From an uncultured Peptoniphilus sp. (GTDB lineage Bacteria; Bacillota; Clostridia; Tissierellales; Peptoniphilaceae): DNA of 26,967 bases. Location of the stretch: positions 1-26,967 of the forward strand of contig CABQNX010000014.1 of the NCBI GenBank assembly GCA_902465645.1, given 5' to 3'. Below, in pieces: positions 6,328 through 12,701 of this stretch. Below the pieces are notes generated by a model, which worked only from the letters and a program-made list of their open reading frames with translations, had not been told where the DNA came from and did no database searches. Made by a program: the position numbers and the translations under genes. Position 1 is the first letter of the stretch, and the number at the start of each line of letters is the position of its first letter.

Positions 6328-6855
6328 TTAATTATCAGACTTGTCGCTGTCTTTTCTTTCTGAAAGGAACATAACTAAACTTCTTCCTTCCATTTTAGGT
6401 TTTTTGTCCACAACTCCATACTCAGAAATTAAATCATAGAACTTGTCGAGAACTTCTCTTCCAAGATCAGTATGACCCATCTCTCTACCTCTAAATCTAA
6501 CTGAAACCTTAACTCTATCACCGTTTTTTAAGAAATCAATAGCTCTATTGGCTTTAGTATTCAAGTCATGATCTTCAATGTTTGGACTAAATCTAAGTTC
6601 CTTAACATTGATTACCTTTTGCTTTTTTCTAGCTTCTTTTTCTTTTTTCTCTTGCTCGTATCTGTATTTACCATAGTCCATTATACGGCACACTGGTGGT
6701 TTTGCATTTGGAGCAACTTTTACTAGGTCCAGTTTTTTAGATATAGCCATGTCGATGGCTTGATTCTTGGACACAACACCAAGTTGATTGCCCTCATCAT
6801 CTACTAATCTGACTTCCTTTTCTCTTATCTCTTCATTGATTTGAAGTTCTTTAAT
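6328..6855 (-). CDS. infC: Translation initiation factor IF-3 with AUU start
   Basis: IF-3 binds the 30S subunit, polices start-codon choice and prevents premature subunit joining. The product is 175 residues, the usual size. The N-domain begins KELQINEEIREKEVRLVDDE, a lysine-rich linker follows (YRYEQEKKEKEARKKQK), then the C-domain with VNVKELRFSPNIEDHD-like sequence and FRGREMGH. No ATG, GTG or TTG sits at the expected start. GGAGG at 6865-6869 is placed nine bases before an in-frame ATT at 6853-6855, giving exactly the conserved N-terminus. AUU starts on infC are known from E. coli and Geobacillus and let IF-3 repress itself. The frame stays open upstream to a GTG at 6996, but that lies inside the promoter and cannot be translated from this transcript. 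Confidence 0.93.
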   Translation of the reverse strand: MKELQINEEIREKEVRLVDDEGNQLGVVSKNQAIDMAISKKLDLVKVAPNAKPPVCRIMDYGKYRYEQEKKEKEARKKQKVINVKELRFSPNIEDHDLNTKANRAIDFLKNGDRVKVSVRFRGREMGHTDLGREVLDKFYDLISEYGVVDKKPKMEGRSLVMFLSERKDSDKSDN

Positions 6856-6876
6856 TTCTAAGCACCTCCGTAAATT

Positions 6877-6906
6877 AAAAAAGCGGGCACCTAAAAAGAT
6901 GCCCGC
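6877..6906 (-). terminator. Attenuator hairpin in the infC leader (L20-leader type)
   Basis: On the minus strand the arms GCGGGCATC and GGTGCCCGC (6883-6906) form a 9-bp stem with one G-U pair and a TTTTTA loop, followed by six T residues. It lies about 75 bases after the promoter start and just before the infC ribosome site, so it can stop transcription before any gene. This matches the L20-responsive leader known upstream of infC in firmicutes. Confidence 0.85.
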
Positions 6907-6981
6907 AAATTCATCGTAATTTTCAAATAACCTAAATGACTGTGCCATTAGGTGAGAAGCGGACTTCTTCTTTAATAACAA
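6907..6981 (-). promoter_or_regulatory. infC-rpmI-rplT leader RNA with alternative pairings
   Basis: The leader holds a small GAAG/CTTC hairpin, then CACCTAA (plus-strand 6948-6954). This can pair locally with TTTAGGT (6930-6936) or over a distance with TTAGGTG (6889-6895) in the 3' arm of the attenuator. The alternatives are exclusive, as expected for a switch. L20 is the likely ligand by analogy with the B. subtilis infC leader; I did not test the covariance model. Confidence 0.65.
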
Positions 6982-6986
6982 AGACA

Positions 6987-7015
6987 ATAATAGCACAGAT
7001 GTCTTCCATTGTCAA
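6987..7015 (-). promoter_or_regulatory. Strong sigma-A promoter for infC-rpmI-rplT
   Basis: Perfect TTGACA (7010-7015), 17-bp spacer and TATTAT (6987-6992) with the extended -10 dinucleotide TG. It begins five bases after the udk stop codon. The start point would be near 6981, giving a leader of about 125 bases. Confidence 0.88.
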
Positions 7016-7020
7016 ACATT

Positions 7021-7638
7021 TTATACCAAAGATTTTATTTTTTGGTACAAAATATCAATGGCAACTTCATTTTCGCCACCTTCTGGAATGATTAAGTCCG
7101 CATACCTCTTTGAAGGCTCAACAAATTGAAGATGTGATGGCCTAACTGTTGCAAGATACTGCTCAATAACTGAGTCAAGGGACCTTCCCCTCTCAAGCAT
7201 ATCCCTCTTGATCCTTCTTATTATCCTAACATCGGCATCAGTGTCCACAAAAACTTTTATATCCATGATGTCGATTAGGTTAATCTCATTAAAAATTAAG
7301 ATTCCCTCGAGAATAATAATTGGCTTTGGCTCAACAACTTCCTTTTCCTTACTCCTGTTGTGGAGGGCGAAGTTATAAATTGGTTTCTCAATAGACTTCC
7401 CTTCCTTTAACATTTGTAGGTGTTGAAATAAGAGGTCATTGTCAAAGGCAAGAGGATGGTCATAGTTTGTTTTGACCCTCTCTTCAAAATCCAAATTAGA
7501 CTGGTCCTTGTAGTAGGAGTCTTGTTCAATTACTGACACATTTTCTCTTCCAATTAGTTCAATTAGTTTCTTGGTAACAGTACTCTTGCCGCTACCACTT
7601 CCACCACATATTCCAATAATGCAGGCCTTATTCTTCAT
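7021..7638 (-). CDS. udk: Uridine kinase
   Basis: This 205-residue cytosolic P-loop kinase phosphorylates uridine and cytidine to UMP and CMP with ATP or GTP in pyrimidine salvage. The Walker A motif is GGSGSGKS (12-19). Further family features are EQDSYYKD near residue 39, FEERVKTNYDHPLAFDNDLL, IILEGILIF and the DADVRIIRRIKRD lid. It overlaps the U32 gene by 11 bases, with its ribosome site AAGGAGAG inside that gene. The pairing of udk with yrrM- and yrrO-type genes matches B. subtilis. No clear terminator separates it from the infC promoter. Confidence 0.95.
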   Translation of the reverse strand: MKNKACIIGICGGSGSGKSTVTKKLIELIGRENVSVIEQDSYYKDQSNLDFEERVKTNYDHPLAFDNDLLFQHLQMLKEGKSIEKPIYNFALHNRSKEKEVVEPKPIIILEGILIFNEINLIDIMDIKVFVDTDADVRIIRRIKRDMLERGRSLDSVIEQYLATVRPSHLQFVEPSKRYADLIIPEGGENEVAIDILYQKIKSLV

Positions 7639-8857
7639 TTTCTCTCCTTAAAATAAATCCCTTTTTAATAGGTTCTTCGATTTTAATTTTAAAAATTTGC
7701 TTTGCCTTGTTTGCAACGTCAATTTCTCTGTCCTTATCATCTAACATCTTTTCTATCTTGTAGTCAAAGTGTTTGATGCCAGGTCCAAAGATTTCAATTT
7801 CTTCTCCAACAAAGACCCTGTTTCTCTGTTCAATTGTTGCAATCTTTGTTTCCTCATCATAGTCTAGGACAATTCCAACGAAGTCGTAACCTCTGATGTA
7901 GGAGTTGTCTTCATAGACTTGTGAGTCTTCGTTGGCTTGTCCATAGAAGAAACCTGTCGTGAAGTCCCTGTGACTTACTTTTTTAATTTCTTCTAATAGG
8001 GATGGGTCGTACTTGTAATTTTCTGGATCAGCATAATATGCATCGATTGCCATCCTGTAAGACCTAATTACTGTTGCTAGATAGTATTCACTTTTTACAC
8101 GACCTTCGATTTTAAGACTGGCAATACCAGCTTCAATCATTTCGTCTATATGTTCAATCATACAAAGGTCTTTGGAATTCATGATAAAAGTTCCCTCTTC
8201 ATGTTCTTCTATTGGGAAGTATTCTCCAGGCCTCTTTTCTTCAACTAGGTTGTACTTGTACCTGCAAGGTTGAGCGCAGTCACCCATGTTGGCATCTCTT
8301 CCTGTCATGTAGTTTGAAAGAAGACATCTGCCTGAGTAGGACATGCACATGGCACCGTGAGCAAAAGTTTCAACTTCTATTGTGTCGCCAACTTCTTTTA
8401 TAATGTCGGCAACTTCTTTTAGACTAAGCTCCCTTGCCATTACAACTCTTTCTGCTCCCAGTTTTTGCCAGAATCTTACAGTTTCCACATTGGTAACTGA
8501 TCCTTGAGTTGAAATGTGAATTGGGAAGTCTGGTGCAACTTCCTTGACCTTCATAAACATTCCTGGGTCAGCAACTATAAGAGCGTCAACTCCAATTTCA
8601 TAAAGGTCTTTTATATAATCTTCTACACCTTCCATGTCATCGTTATGGGGAATAATATTTAGTGTAACGTGAATCTTCTTTCCCCTCTCGTGTAGATAAT
8701 CTGTTGCCCATTTAATATCTTCCATAGAAAAGTTTTTGGAAGCTTTTCTAAGTCCAAAACTTTCTCCTCCAAGATAAACTGCATCGGCACCATATTCCAC
8801 TGCAGTTTTTAATTTATTTATATCACCTGCTGGTGCTAAAAGTTCAATTTTCTTCAT
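7628..8857 (-). CDS. trhP: U32-family protein, tRNA wobble-uridine hydroxylation (TrhP type)
   Basis: The 409-residue protein begins KKIELLAPAGDINKLKTAVE, typical of U32 'collagenase-like' proteins, with a TIM-barrel core and a C-terminal beta domain (about 325-405). The U32 signature region ETFAHGAMCMSYSGRCLLSN is present. Cysteines 171, 178, 194, 198 and 232 are candidates for Fe-S cluster ligands. In E. coli and B. subtilis such proteins (YegQ/TrhP; YrrN/YrrO) make 5-hydroxyuridine at tRNA position 34 using prephenate. It overlaps trmR by 14 bases, and TrmR methylates exactly this hydroxyl group, which supports the call over protease or 23S rRNA hydroxylase (RlhA). B. subtilis has two such genes here, whereas this window has one, of the longer YrrO type. 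Confidence 0.85.
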   Translation of the reverse strand: MKKIELLAPAGDINKLKTAVEYGADAVYLGGESFGLRKASKNFSMEDIKWATDYLHERGKKIHVTLNIIPHNDDMEGVEDYIKDLYEIGVDALIVADPGMFMKVKEVAPDFPIHISTQGSVTNVETVRFWQKLGAERVVMARELSLKEVADIIKEVGDTIEVETFAHGAMCMSYSGRCLLSNYMTGRDANMGDCAQPCRYKYNLVEEKRPGEYFPIEEHEEGTFIMNSKDLCMIEHIDEMIEAGIASLKIEGRVKSEYYLATVIRSYRMAIDAYYADPENYKYDPSLLEEIKKVSHRDFTTGFFYGQANEDSQVYEDNSYIRGYDFVGIVLDYDEETKIATIEQRNRVFVGEEIEIFGPGIKHFDYKIEKMLDDKDREIDVANKAKQIFKIKIEEPIKKGFILRRENEE

Positions 8858-9500
8858 CTTTTCTCCTCACTAAAAGTATTCCGTCCCCAATGGGGATTAC
8901 TGATGAGTCAAATCTCTCATCACCAGAAATATCTTTTAAAAACTTTCTCAGTCTTTTTACAATTGTTATTTTTCTTCTCTTAACTAGGGAGTCCTCTGCT
9001 ATCATTCCCTTAAAGAGGACATTGTCGCAGAGAATTATTCCCCCATGATTTAAATTTTTTAGGGCCTCATCAAAATATTTTTCGTACTGACCCTTAGCTG
9101 CATCTATAAATATAAAGTCGTATTTTTCTTCCAAGTCAAGAAGAAAGTCATAGGCATCGCTGTGGTGAACTTTAATTATATTATCAAGTCCCACATCAGA
9201 AATATTTTTCTTTGCGATTTCTACCATTTCTTCCCTTAACTCTACGCTGTCAATTTTTTCTATGCACTTATTCCTCTTGGCAAAGGAAATAGAAGAATAG
9301 CCTATGGCAGTCCCAAGCTCAAGAATTTTCTTTGGCTTATGGATGGCAAGGAGGAAGTTAATAAACTCTTCACTTTCCCTTTCCACTATTGGAACGCGAT
9401 TTTCTTCTGCGTAATCCATCATCTCGCGAAGCTTTTCATCTTTTAATTCTTTTAAATCTCTTAAATAGTTTTCTATATAATCGTAATTTATATTTGGCAT
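8844..9500 (-). CDS. trmR: tRNA 5-hydroxyuridine methyltransferase (O-methyltransferase family 3)
   Basis: The 218-residue class I AdoMet methyltransferase resembles YrrM/TrmR and catechol O-methyltransferases. The AdoMet loop is ILELGTAIGYSS (59-70), and an acidic residue at the next strand lies in SVELREEM. Metal-binding residues are expected at FIDAAKGQY (Asp133) and CDNVLFKG (Asp159, Asn160). TrmR converts ho5U34 to mo5U34 in tRNAs that read four-codon boxes. The neighbouring U32 gene makes the substrate, so the two form a wobble-modification pair. The start codon lies about ten bases behind the T-run of a terminator, with AGAGG as ribosome site, so a promoter between them is impossible. 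Confidence 0.88.
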   Translation of the reverse strand: MPNINYDYIENYLRDLKELKDEKLREMMDYAEENRVPIVERESEEFINFLLAIHKPKKILELGTAIGYSSISFAKRNKCIEKIDSVELREEMVEIAKKNISDVGLDNIIKVHHSDAYDFLLDLEEKYDFIFIDAAKGQYEKYFDEALKNLNHGGIILCDNVLFKGMIAEDSLVKRRKITIVKRLRKFLKDISGDERFDSSVIPIGDGILLVRRKDEEN

Positions 9501-9509
9501 AATTCCTCT

Positions 9510-9535
9510 AAAAAAGGGAACCTCTAAGATTCCCT
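9510..9535 (-). terminator. Intrinsic terminator between rnjA and trmR
   Basis: On the minus strand AGGGAATCT-TAG-AGGTTCCCT forms a 9-bp stem with one T-G pair, followed by six T residues. It begins seven bases past the rnjA stop codon, and its T-run runs almost into the trmR ribosome site. trmR therefore depends on read-through or on a promoter inside or before rnjA. Confidence 0.85.
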
Positions 9536-9542
9536 AAATATC

Positions 9543-11204
9543 CTAAACCTCCATTATAATTGGTAAAATCATAGGATTTCTCTTTGTGTTTTTGAAAATA
9601 TATGATCTCAAGTTATCTCGTATATCAGACTTAAGTCCATTCCAATCCTTTAAGTTGTCACGTGAATCATCATTCAAGATTTTTCTAACAACATTCTTTG
9701 CATCTTCAATAAGGTCTTCTGATTCTCTTACATAAACGAAACCTCTTGAAATAATGTCAGGACCTGAAACAACCTTGCCTTCTTTTGTCAAGGAGATAAC
9801 AACAATTATTAGTCCGTCTTCTGATAAGTGTCTTCTGTCTCTTAGGACGATGTTACCAACATCACCTACTCCAAGTCCGTCAACAAGGATATTTCCCGAT
9901 GGAACATCTCCCACAAGTTTTGCAGACTTTTGTGAAATCTCAAGACAATTACCATTTTCCATTATGAAAATATTTCTTTCATCCATGCCCATTTGCTCAG
10001 CAATCTTTGCGTGCTTCATAAGGTGTCTTACTTCTCCGTGGGCAGGTATAAAGTATTTTGGTTTTACTAGACTGAGTATTAATTTTAACTCTTCTTGACA
10101 AGCGTGACCAGAAACGTGAATTTCTGATAAAGTTTCATAAATTACCTTTGCCCCTCTTTCAAGAAGTCTATTTATTACCTTTGTAACAGCATTTTCATTT
10201 CCTGGTATTGGAGTTGCTGAAAGTATAACTGCATCATTTGGTGTAAGTTGAATTTTTCTATGTTCTCCATAGGCAATCCTTGTAAGAGCTGACATTGGCT
10301 CTCCTTGTGAACCAGTTGTGATTAATACAATTTCACTGTCGTCATACTTGTCCATATCCTTGATGTCAACAAAGGTATCTTTTTTGACCCTAAATTGTCC
10401 AAGCTTTCTCGCTGTTTCTGTTACATTTACCATGGACCTACCGGATAATACAACTTTTCTGCCATATTTTTCAGCTGAGTTGATAATTTGTTGAACTCTG
10501 TGAACGTTGGAAGCAAAAGTTGCAATTATAATCCTGTTGTCTGACAAATTTTGGAAAAGTCTATTAAAAGTTTCTCCAACCTTAGACTCACTCATTGTGT
10601 AGCCTTCTCTTAGGACGTTAGTAGACTCACCAATCATAGCAAGCACACCCTTTTGTCCAATTTCTGCAATCCTTGTTAAGTTAATAGGTTCTCCACTGAT
10701 TGGAGTGAAGTCTACCTTAAAGTCACCTGAGTGGTAAACATATCCCAATGGTGTCTTTATTGCAAGAGCACAGGCATCAGGAATAGAGTGGTTTACATTA
10801 ATCCATTCTACTTCCATCTTTCCAAGTTTAACAACATCTCCAGCACTTACTACGTGGAGTTTGTCTCTTGAAAGTCTATGTTCTTTTAATTTGTTTTCTA
10901 ATAGTCCAATTGTTAGACCAGTTCCATAAATATCTAGGTCTAGCTTTCTCAGTACATATGGGATAGCACCAATATGGTCTTCGTGACCGTGAGTAAGGAC
11001 AAGTCCTCTTATTTTGTGCTTATTGTTCTCTAGGTAAGTTACATCTGGTATTACAACATCAATACCAAGCATTTCGTCTTCTGGGAAAGTCATACCACAG
11101 TCTATGATGATAATATCATCTCTATATTCAACTAGTGTAAGATTCTTTCCTATTTCGTGAAGTCCTCCCAGTGGGATTATCTTCACCTTATTTGTGTTTC
11201 TCAT
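9543..11204 (-). CDS. rnjA: Ribonuclease J
   Basis: This 553-residue metallo-beta-lactamase/beta-CASP nuclease acts as a 5'-3' exonuclease and endonuclease in mRNA decay and rRNA maturation. Zinc-binding residues are visible in LTHGHEDHIGA (His72, His74, Asp76, His77), in NVNHSIPDA (His139) and in YHSGDFK (Asp161). The beta-CASP part includes TTGSQGEPMSALTRIA and HVSGHACQEE, then PAHGEVRHL. The C-terminal domain ends after NTKRNPMILP. Length and order fit RNase J1/J2. The ATG overlaps the last base of the fur stop (TAATG), so translation is coupled. A terminator follows at once. Confidence 0.95.
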   Translation of the reverse strand: MRNTNKVKIIPLGGLHEIGKNLTLVEYRDDIIIIDCGMTFPEDEMLGIDVVIPDVTYLENNKHKIRGLVLTHGHEDHIGAIPYVLRKLDLDIYGTGLTIGLLENKLKEHRLSRDKLHVVSAGDVVKLGKMEVEWINVNHSIPDACALAIKTPLGYVYHSGDFKVDFTPISGEPINLTRIAEIGQKGVLAMIGESTNVLREGYTMSESKVGETFNRLFQNLSDNRIIIATFASNVHRVQQIINSAEKYGRKVVLSGRSMVNVTETARKLGQFRVKKDTFVDIKDMDKYDDSEIVLITTGSQGEPMSALTRIAYGEHRKIQLTPNDAVILSATPIPGNENAVTKVINRLLERGAKVIYETLSEIHVSGHACQEELKLILSLVKPKYFIPAHGEVRHLMKHAKIAEQMGMDERNIFIMENGNCLEISQKSAKLVGDVPSGNILVDGLGVGDVGNIVLRDRRHLSEDGLIIVVISLTKEGKVVSGPDIISRGFVYVRESEDLIEDAKNVVRKILNDDSRDNLKDWNGLKSDIRDNLRSYIFKNTKRNPMILPIIMEV

Positions 11205-11662
11205 TAATTTGCCTTCTCCTCAATTTTGTGTTGGCAGTCTTCGCAATAACCCATAAATTTTAGAGTGTGGTCAACAATTTTAAAATTCTTATCTTTCTCT
11301 ATCTTTGCTTCTAGCTCATTTAAGTTGTCAATATCAACTTCTTCTACTTTGCCGCAATTTATGCAAACGAGATGGTGGTGCCTATGGCCTTCATTGGGTA
11401 CTCTTAGTTCATATCTTAAAATATTGTCATCAAATGCAATTTGATCTAAGACTCCAAGTTTGTGGAATAATTGCACGGTTCTATATATAGTTGCAATTCC
11501 CATTTCTGGGTCCTTCTTTGCAACTAAGTTATAAACTTCTTCTGTAGTCAAGTGTTTATCCTTATTGTCCAGAAAAATTTCATAGACCTTTGCTCTCTGT
11601 TTAGTGTATTTATATCCACTACTCTTTAAGATCTTTTTGACAGGTTCAATGTTTCTTTCCAT
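11204..11662 (-). CDS. fur: Fur-family metal-dependent repressor
   Basis: The 152-residue regulator has an N-terminal winged helix (recognition helix around GIATIYRTVQLFHKLG, residues 55-70) and a C-terminal dimer domain. Structural zinc would be held by two CxxC pairs, CINC (100-103) and CEDC (140-143). The regulatory metal site includes the histidine cluster EGHRHHHL (92-98). Subfamily assignment to Fur, Zur or PerR cannot be settled from sequence alone; I favour an iron-type Fur. It starts one base after the yrzB stop and overlaps rnjA by one base, so it belongs to ruvX-yrzB-fur-rnjA. In B. subtilis this slot holds mltG, so fur here is a lineage-specific arrangement. Confidence 0.88.
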   Translation of the reverse strand: MERNIEPVKKILKSSGYKYTKQRAKVYEIFLDNKDKHLTTEEVYNLVAKKDPEMGIATIYRTVQLFHKLGVLDQIAFDDNILRYELRVPNEGHRHHHLVCINCGKVEEVDIDNLNELEAKIEKDKNFKIVDHTLKFMGYCEDCQHKIEEKAN

Positions 11663-11908
11663 TTATTCACCGTCTAATTCATCTAAAAGTTCTTCATAAG
11701 CCTTGCTTGCAACTTCTAACTCGTCATCATCGATGCCAGCAAGAAGTTCGTCACCATTTTCGTCTTCAATTACCTTTAATATATAAATTTCCGGATTTTC
11801 TTCGTCTGTATAGAGTGCGACATAATCAGTGTCCTCAACAGAAAATTTTGCATCAACAAAAAATTCAACTTCTTTATCATTTTCGTCATATAATTTTATT
11901 TTTTCCAT
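11663..11908 (-). CDS. yrzB: DUF1292 family protein (YrzB-like)
   Basis: This is an 81-residue acidic, beta-rich cytosolic protein of family DUF1292, containing VEFFVDAKFSVEDTDYVALY and a run of acidic residues at the C-terminus. The function is unknown. It nearly always lies between ruvX/yrrK and a downstream conserved gene in firmicutes, and this is true here. GGTGAT precedes the ATG. Its stop codon adjoins the fur start codon directly. Confidence 0.9.
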   Translation of the reverse strand: MEKIKLYDENDKEVEFFVDAKFSVEDTDYVALYTDEENPEIYILKVIEDENGDELLAGIDDDELEVASKAYEELLDELDGE

Positions 11909-11916
11909 TTTATCAC

Positions 11917-12333
11917 CTATAATTTTAATCTATCCAGATAGGATTGCAGGATATAAGTCGCTGCAATTTTATCTATATATTTTTTTCTATTCTCTCTTCG
12001 AACTGAACCCTCTATTAAAACTTGTTCTGCCATTAAAGTGGTCATTCTCTCGTCTACATACTCAATCTCAACCTTAAATTTGTTTTTAAGCTTTTCTGCA
12101 AACTTGATCACTTTTTCACTTTGCGGCCCAATAGTGTTGTTCATGTTCTTTGGAAGACCTACCACTACTTTTTCTGCATTGTTCTCTATAATAATTTCAT
12201 GAATTTTCTCATAGGCTATCTTATTTGATTCTCTTTTTATTGTCATAAGAGGTTGTGCTGTAAGCAAAAGGGCATCTGATATAGCTACCCCAATCCACAC
12301 ATCTCCTACATCTAAGCCTAAAATTTTATTCAT
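11917..12333 (-). CDS. ruvX: RuvX/YqgF putative Holliday junction resolvase / pre-16S rRNA nuclease
   Basis: The 138-residue RNase H-fold protein has the family start KILGLDVGDVWIGVAISD with catalytic Asp8, then VVVGLPKNMN, a YVDERMTT strand and the closing YIDKIAATYILQSYL. In E. coli YqgF trims the 5' end of 16S rRNA; Holliday junction resolvase activity is also reported for relatives. It is essential in many bacteria. It follows ireB after a hairpin and an AT-rich dyad and begins the run ruvX-yrzB-fur-rnjA. The ribosome site is weak (AAAGG far from ATG), which is unusual here. Confidence 0.92.
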   Translation of the reverse strand: MNKILGLDVGDVWIGVAISDALLLTAQPLMTIKRESNKIAYEKIHEIIIENNAEKVVVGLPKNMNNTIGPQSEKVIKFAEKLKNKFKVEIEYVDERMTTLMAEQVLIEGSVRRENRKKYIDKIAATYILQSYLDRLKL

Positions 12334-12353
12334 TTAACCACAACCTTTACAGG

Positions 12354-12370
12354 TACATATATAATATGTA
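12354..12370. promoter_or_regulatory. 17-bp palindrome between ireB and ruvX
   Basis: TACATAT-ATA-ATATGTA is a perfect dyad 21 bp upstream of the ruvX start codon, just after the ireB terminator T-run. It could be an operator and it includes TATTAT/TATATA sequences that could act as a -10. The AT-rich content means chance is a serious alternative. Confidence 0.35.
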
Positions 12371-12392
12371 AAAGAGATGGACAAGCCATCTC
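12369..12392 (-). terminator. Hairpin terminator after ireB
   Basis: On the minus strand GAGATGG-CTTGT-CCATCTC forms a 7-bp stem, followed by a short TTTTA run. It begins seven bases past the ireB stop. The T-run is short, so partial read-through into ruvX is likely. Confidence 0.65.
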
Positions 12393-12398
12393 AATCTT

Positions 12399-12653
12399 TT
12401 AAATCTTTTCTAAATAAACTTTTAACATTTCTTGTAAAAGCTCGTCACGCTCTACTTCTTGTATCATGGATCTTGCATTATCATGGCTTGTGATATATGT
12501 TGGATCACCTGATAATATATATCCTATAATTTGGTCACTTGGGTTGTATCCCTTTTCTTCTAGAGCATTGTAAACTGTTTTTAAAATGCCTTTTATTCTT
12601 TCTTGTTCCAAACTACTTTTTTCAAAAATTTGTGTATTATTATTTTGACCCAT
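12399..12653 (-). CDS. ireB: IreB family regulatory phosphoprotein (YrzL)
   Basis: This is an 84-residue protein with the IreB core ILKTVYNALEEKGYNPSDQI, IGYILSGDPTYITSHDNARS and VERDELLQEMLKVYLE. In Enterococcus faecalis IreB is phosphorylated on N-terminal threonines by the Ser/Thr kinase IreK and controls cell-wall stress and cephalosporin tolerance; Thr7 is a candidate here. The ATG at 12651-12653 is spaced correctly from GGAGG. An in-frame TTG four codons upstream overlaps that ribosome site and is rejected. The position between alaS and ruvX is the standard one. Confidence 0.93.
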   Translation of the reverse strand: MGQNNNTQIFEKSSLEQERIKGILKTVYNALEEKGYNPSDQIIGYILSGDPTYITSHDNARSMIQEVERDELLQEMLKVYLEKI

Positions 12654-12669
12654 AATTACCTCCAAATAG

Positions 12670-12675
12670 ATTATA
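12670..12675 (-). promoter_or_regulatory. Extended -10 promoter for ireB
   Basis: TGGTATAAT on the minus strand is a perfect extended -10 element with the start point expected about ten bases before the GGAGG of ireB. No good -35 is present. It would give ireB a supply independent of alaS. Confidence 0.5.
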
Positions 12676-12701
12676 CCATAAAAGTATCTATTTTGATATT
12701 T

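Noticed and set aside
6856..6996. N-terminal extension of infC by 47 codons
   Set aside because: The reading begins at a GTG inside the promoter and runs through the leader and attenuator. IF-3 length and the ribosome site support the ATT at 6855 instead.
12654..12665. TTG start for ireB four codons upstream
   Set aside because: The TTG overlaps the GGAGG ribosome site that serves the ATG at 12653.
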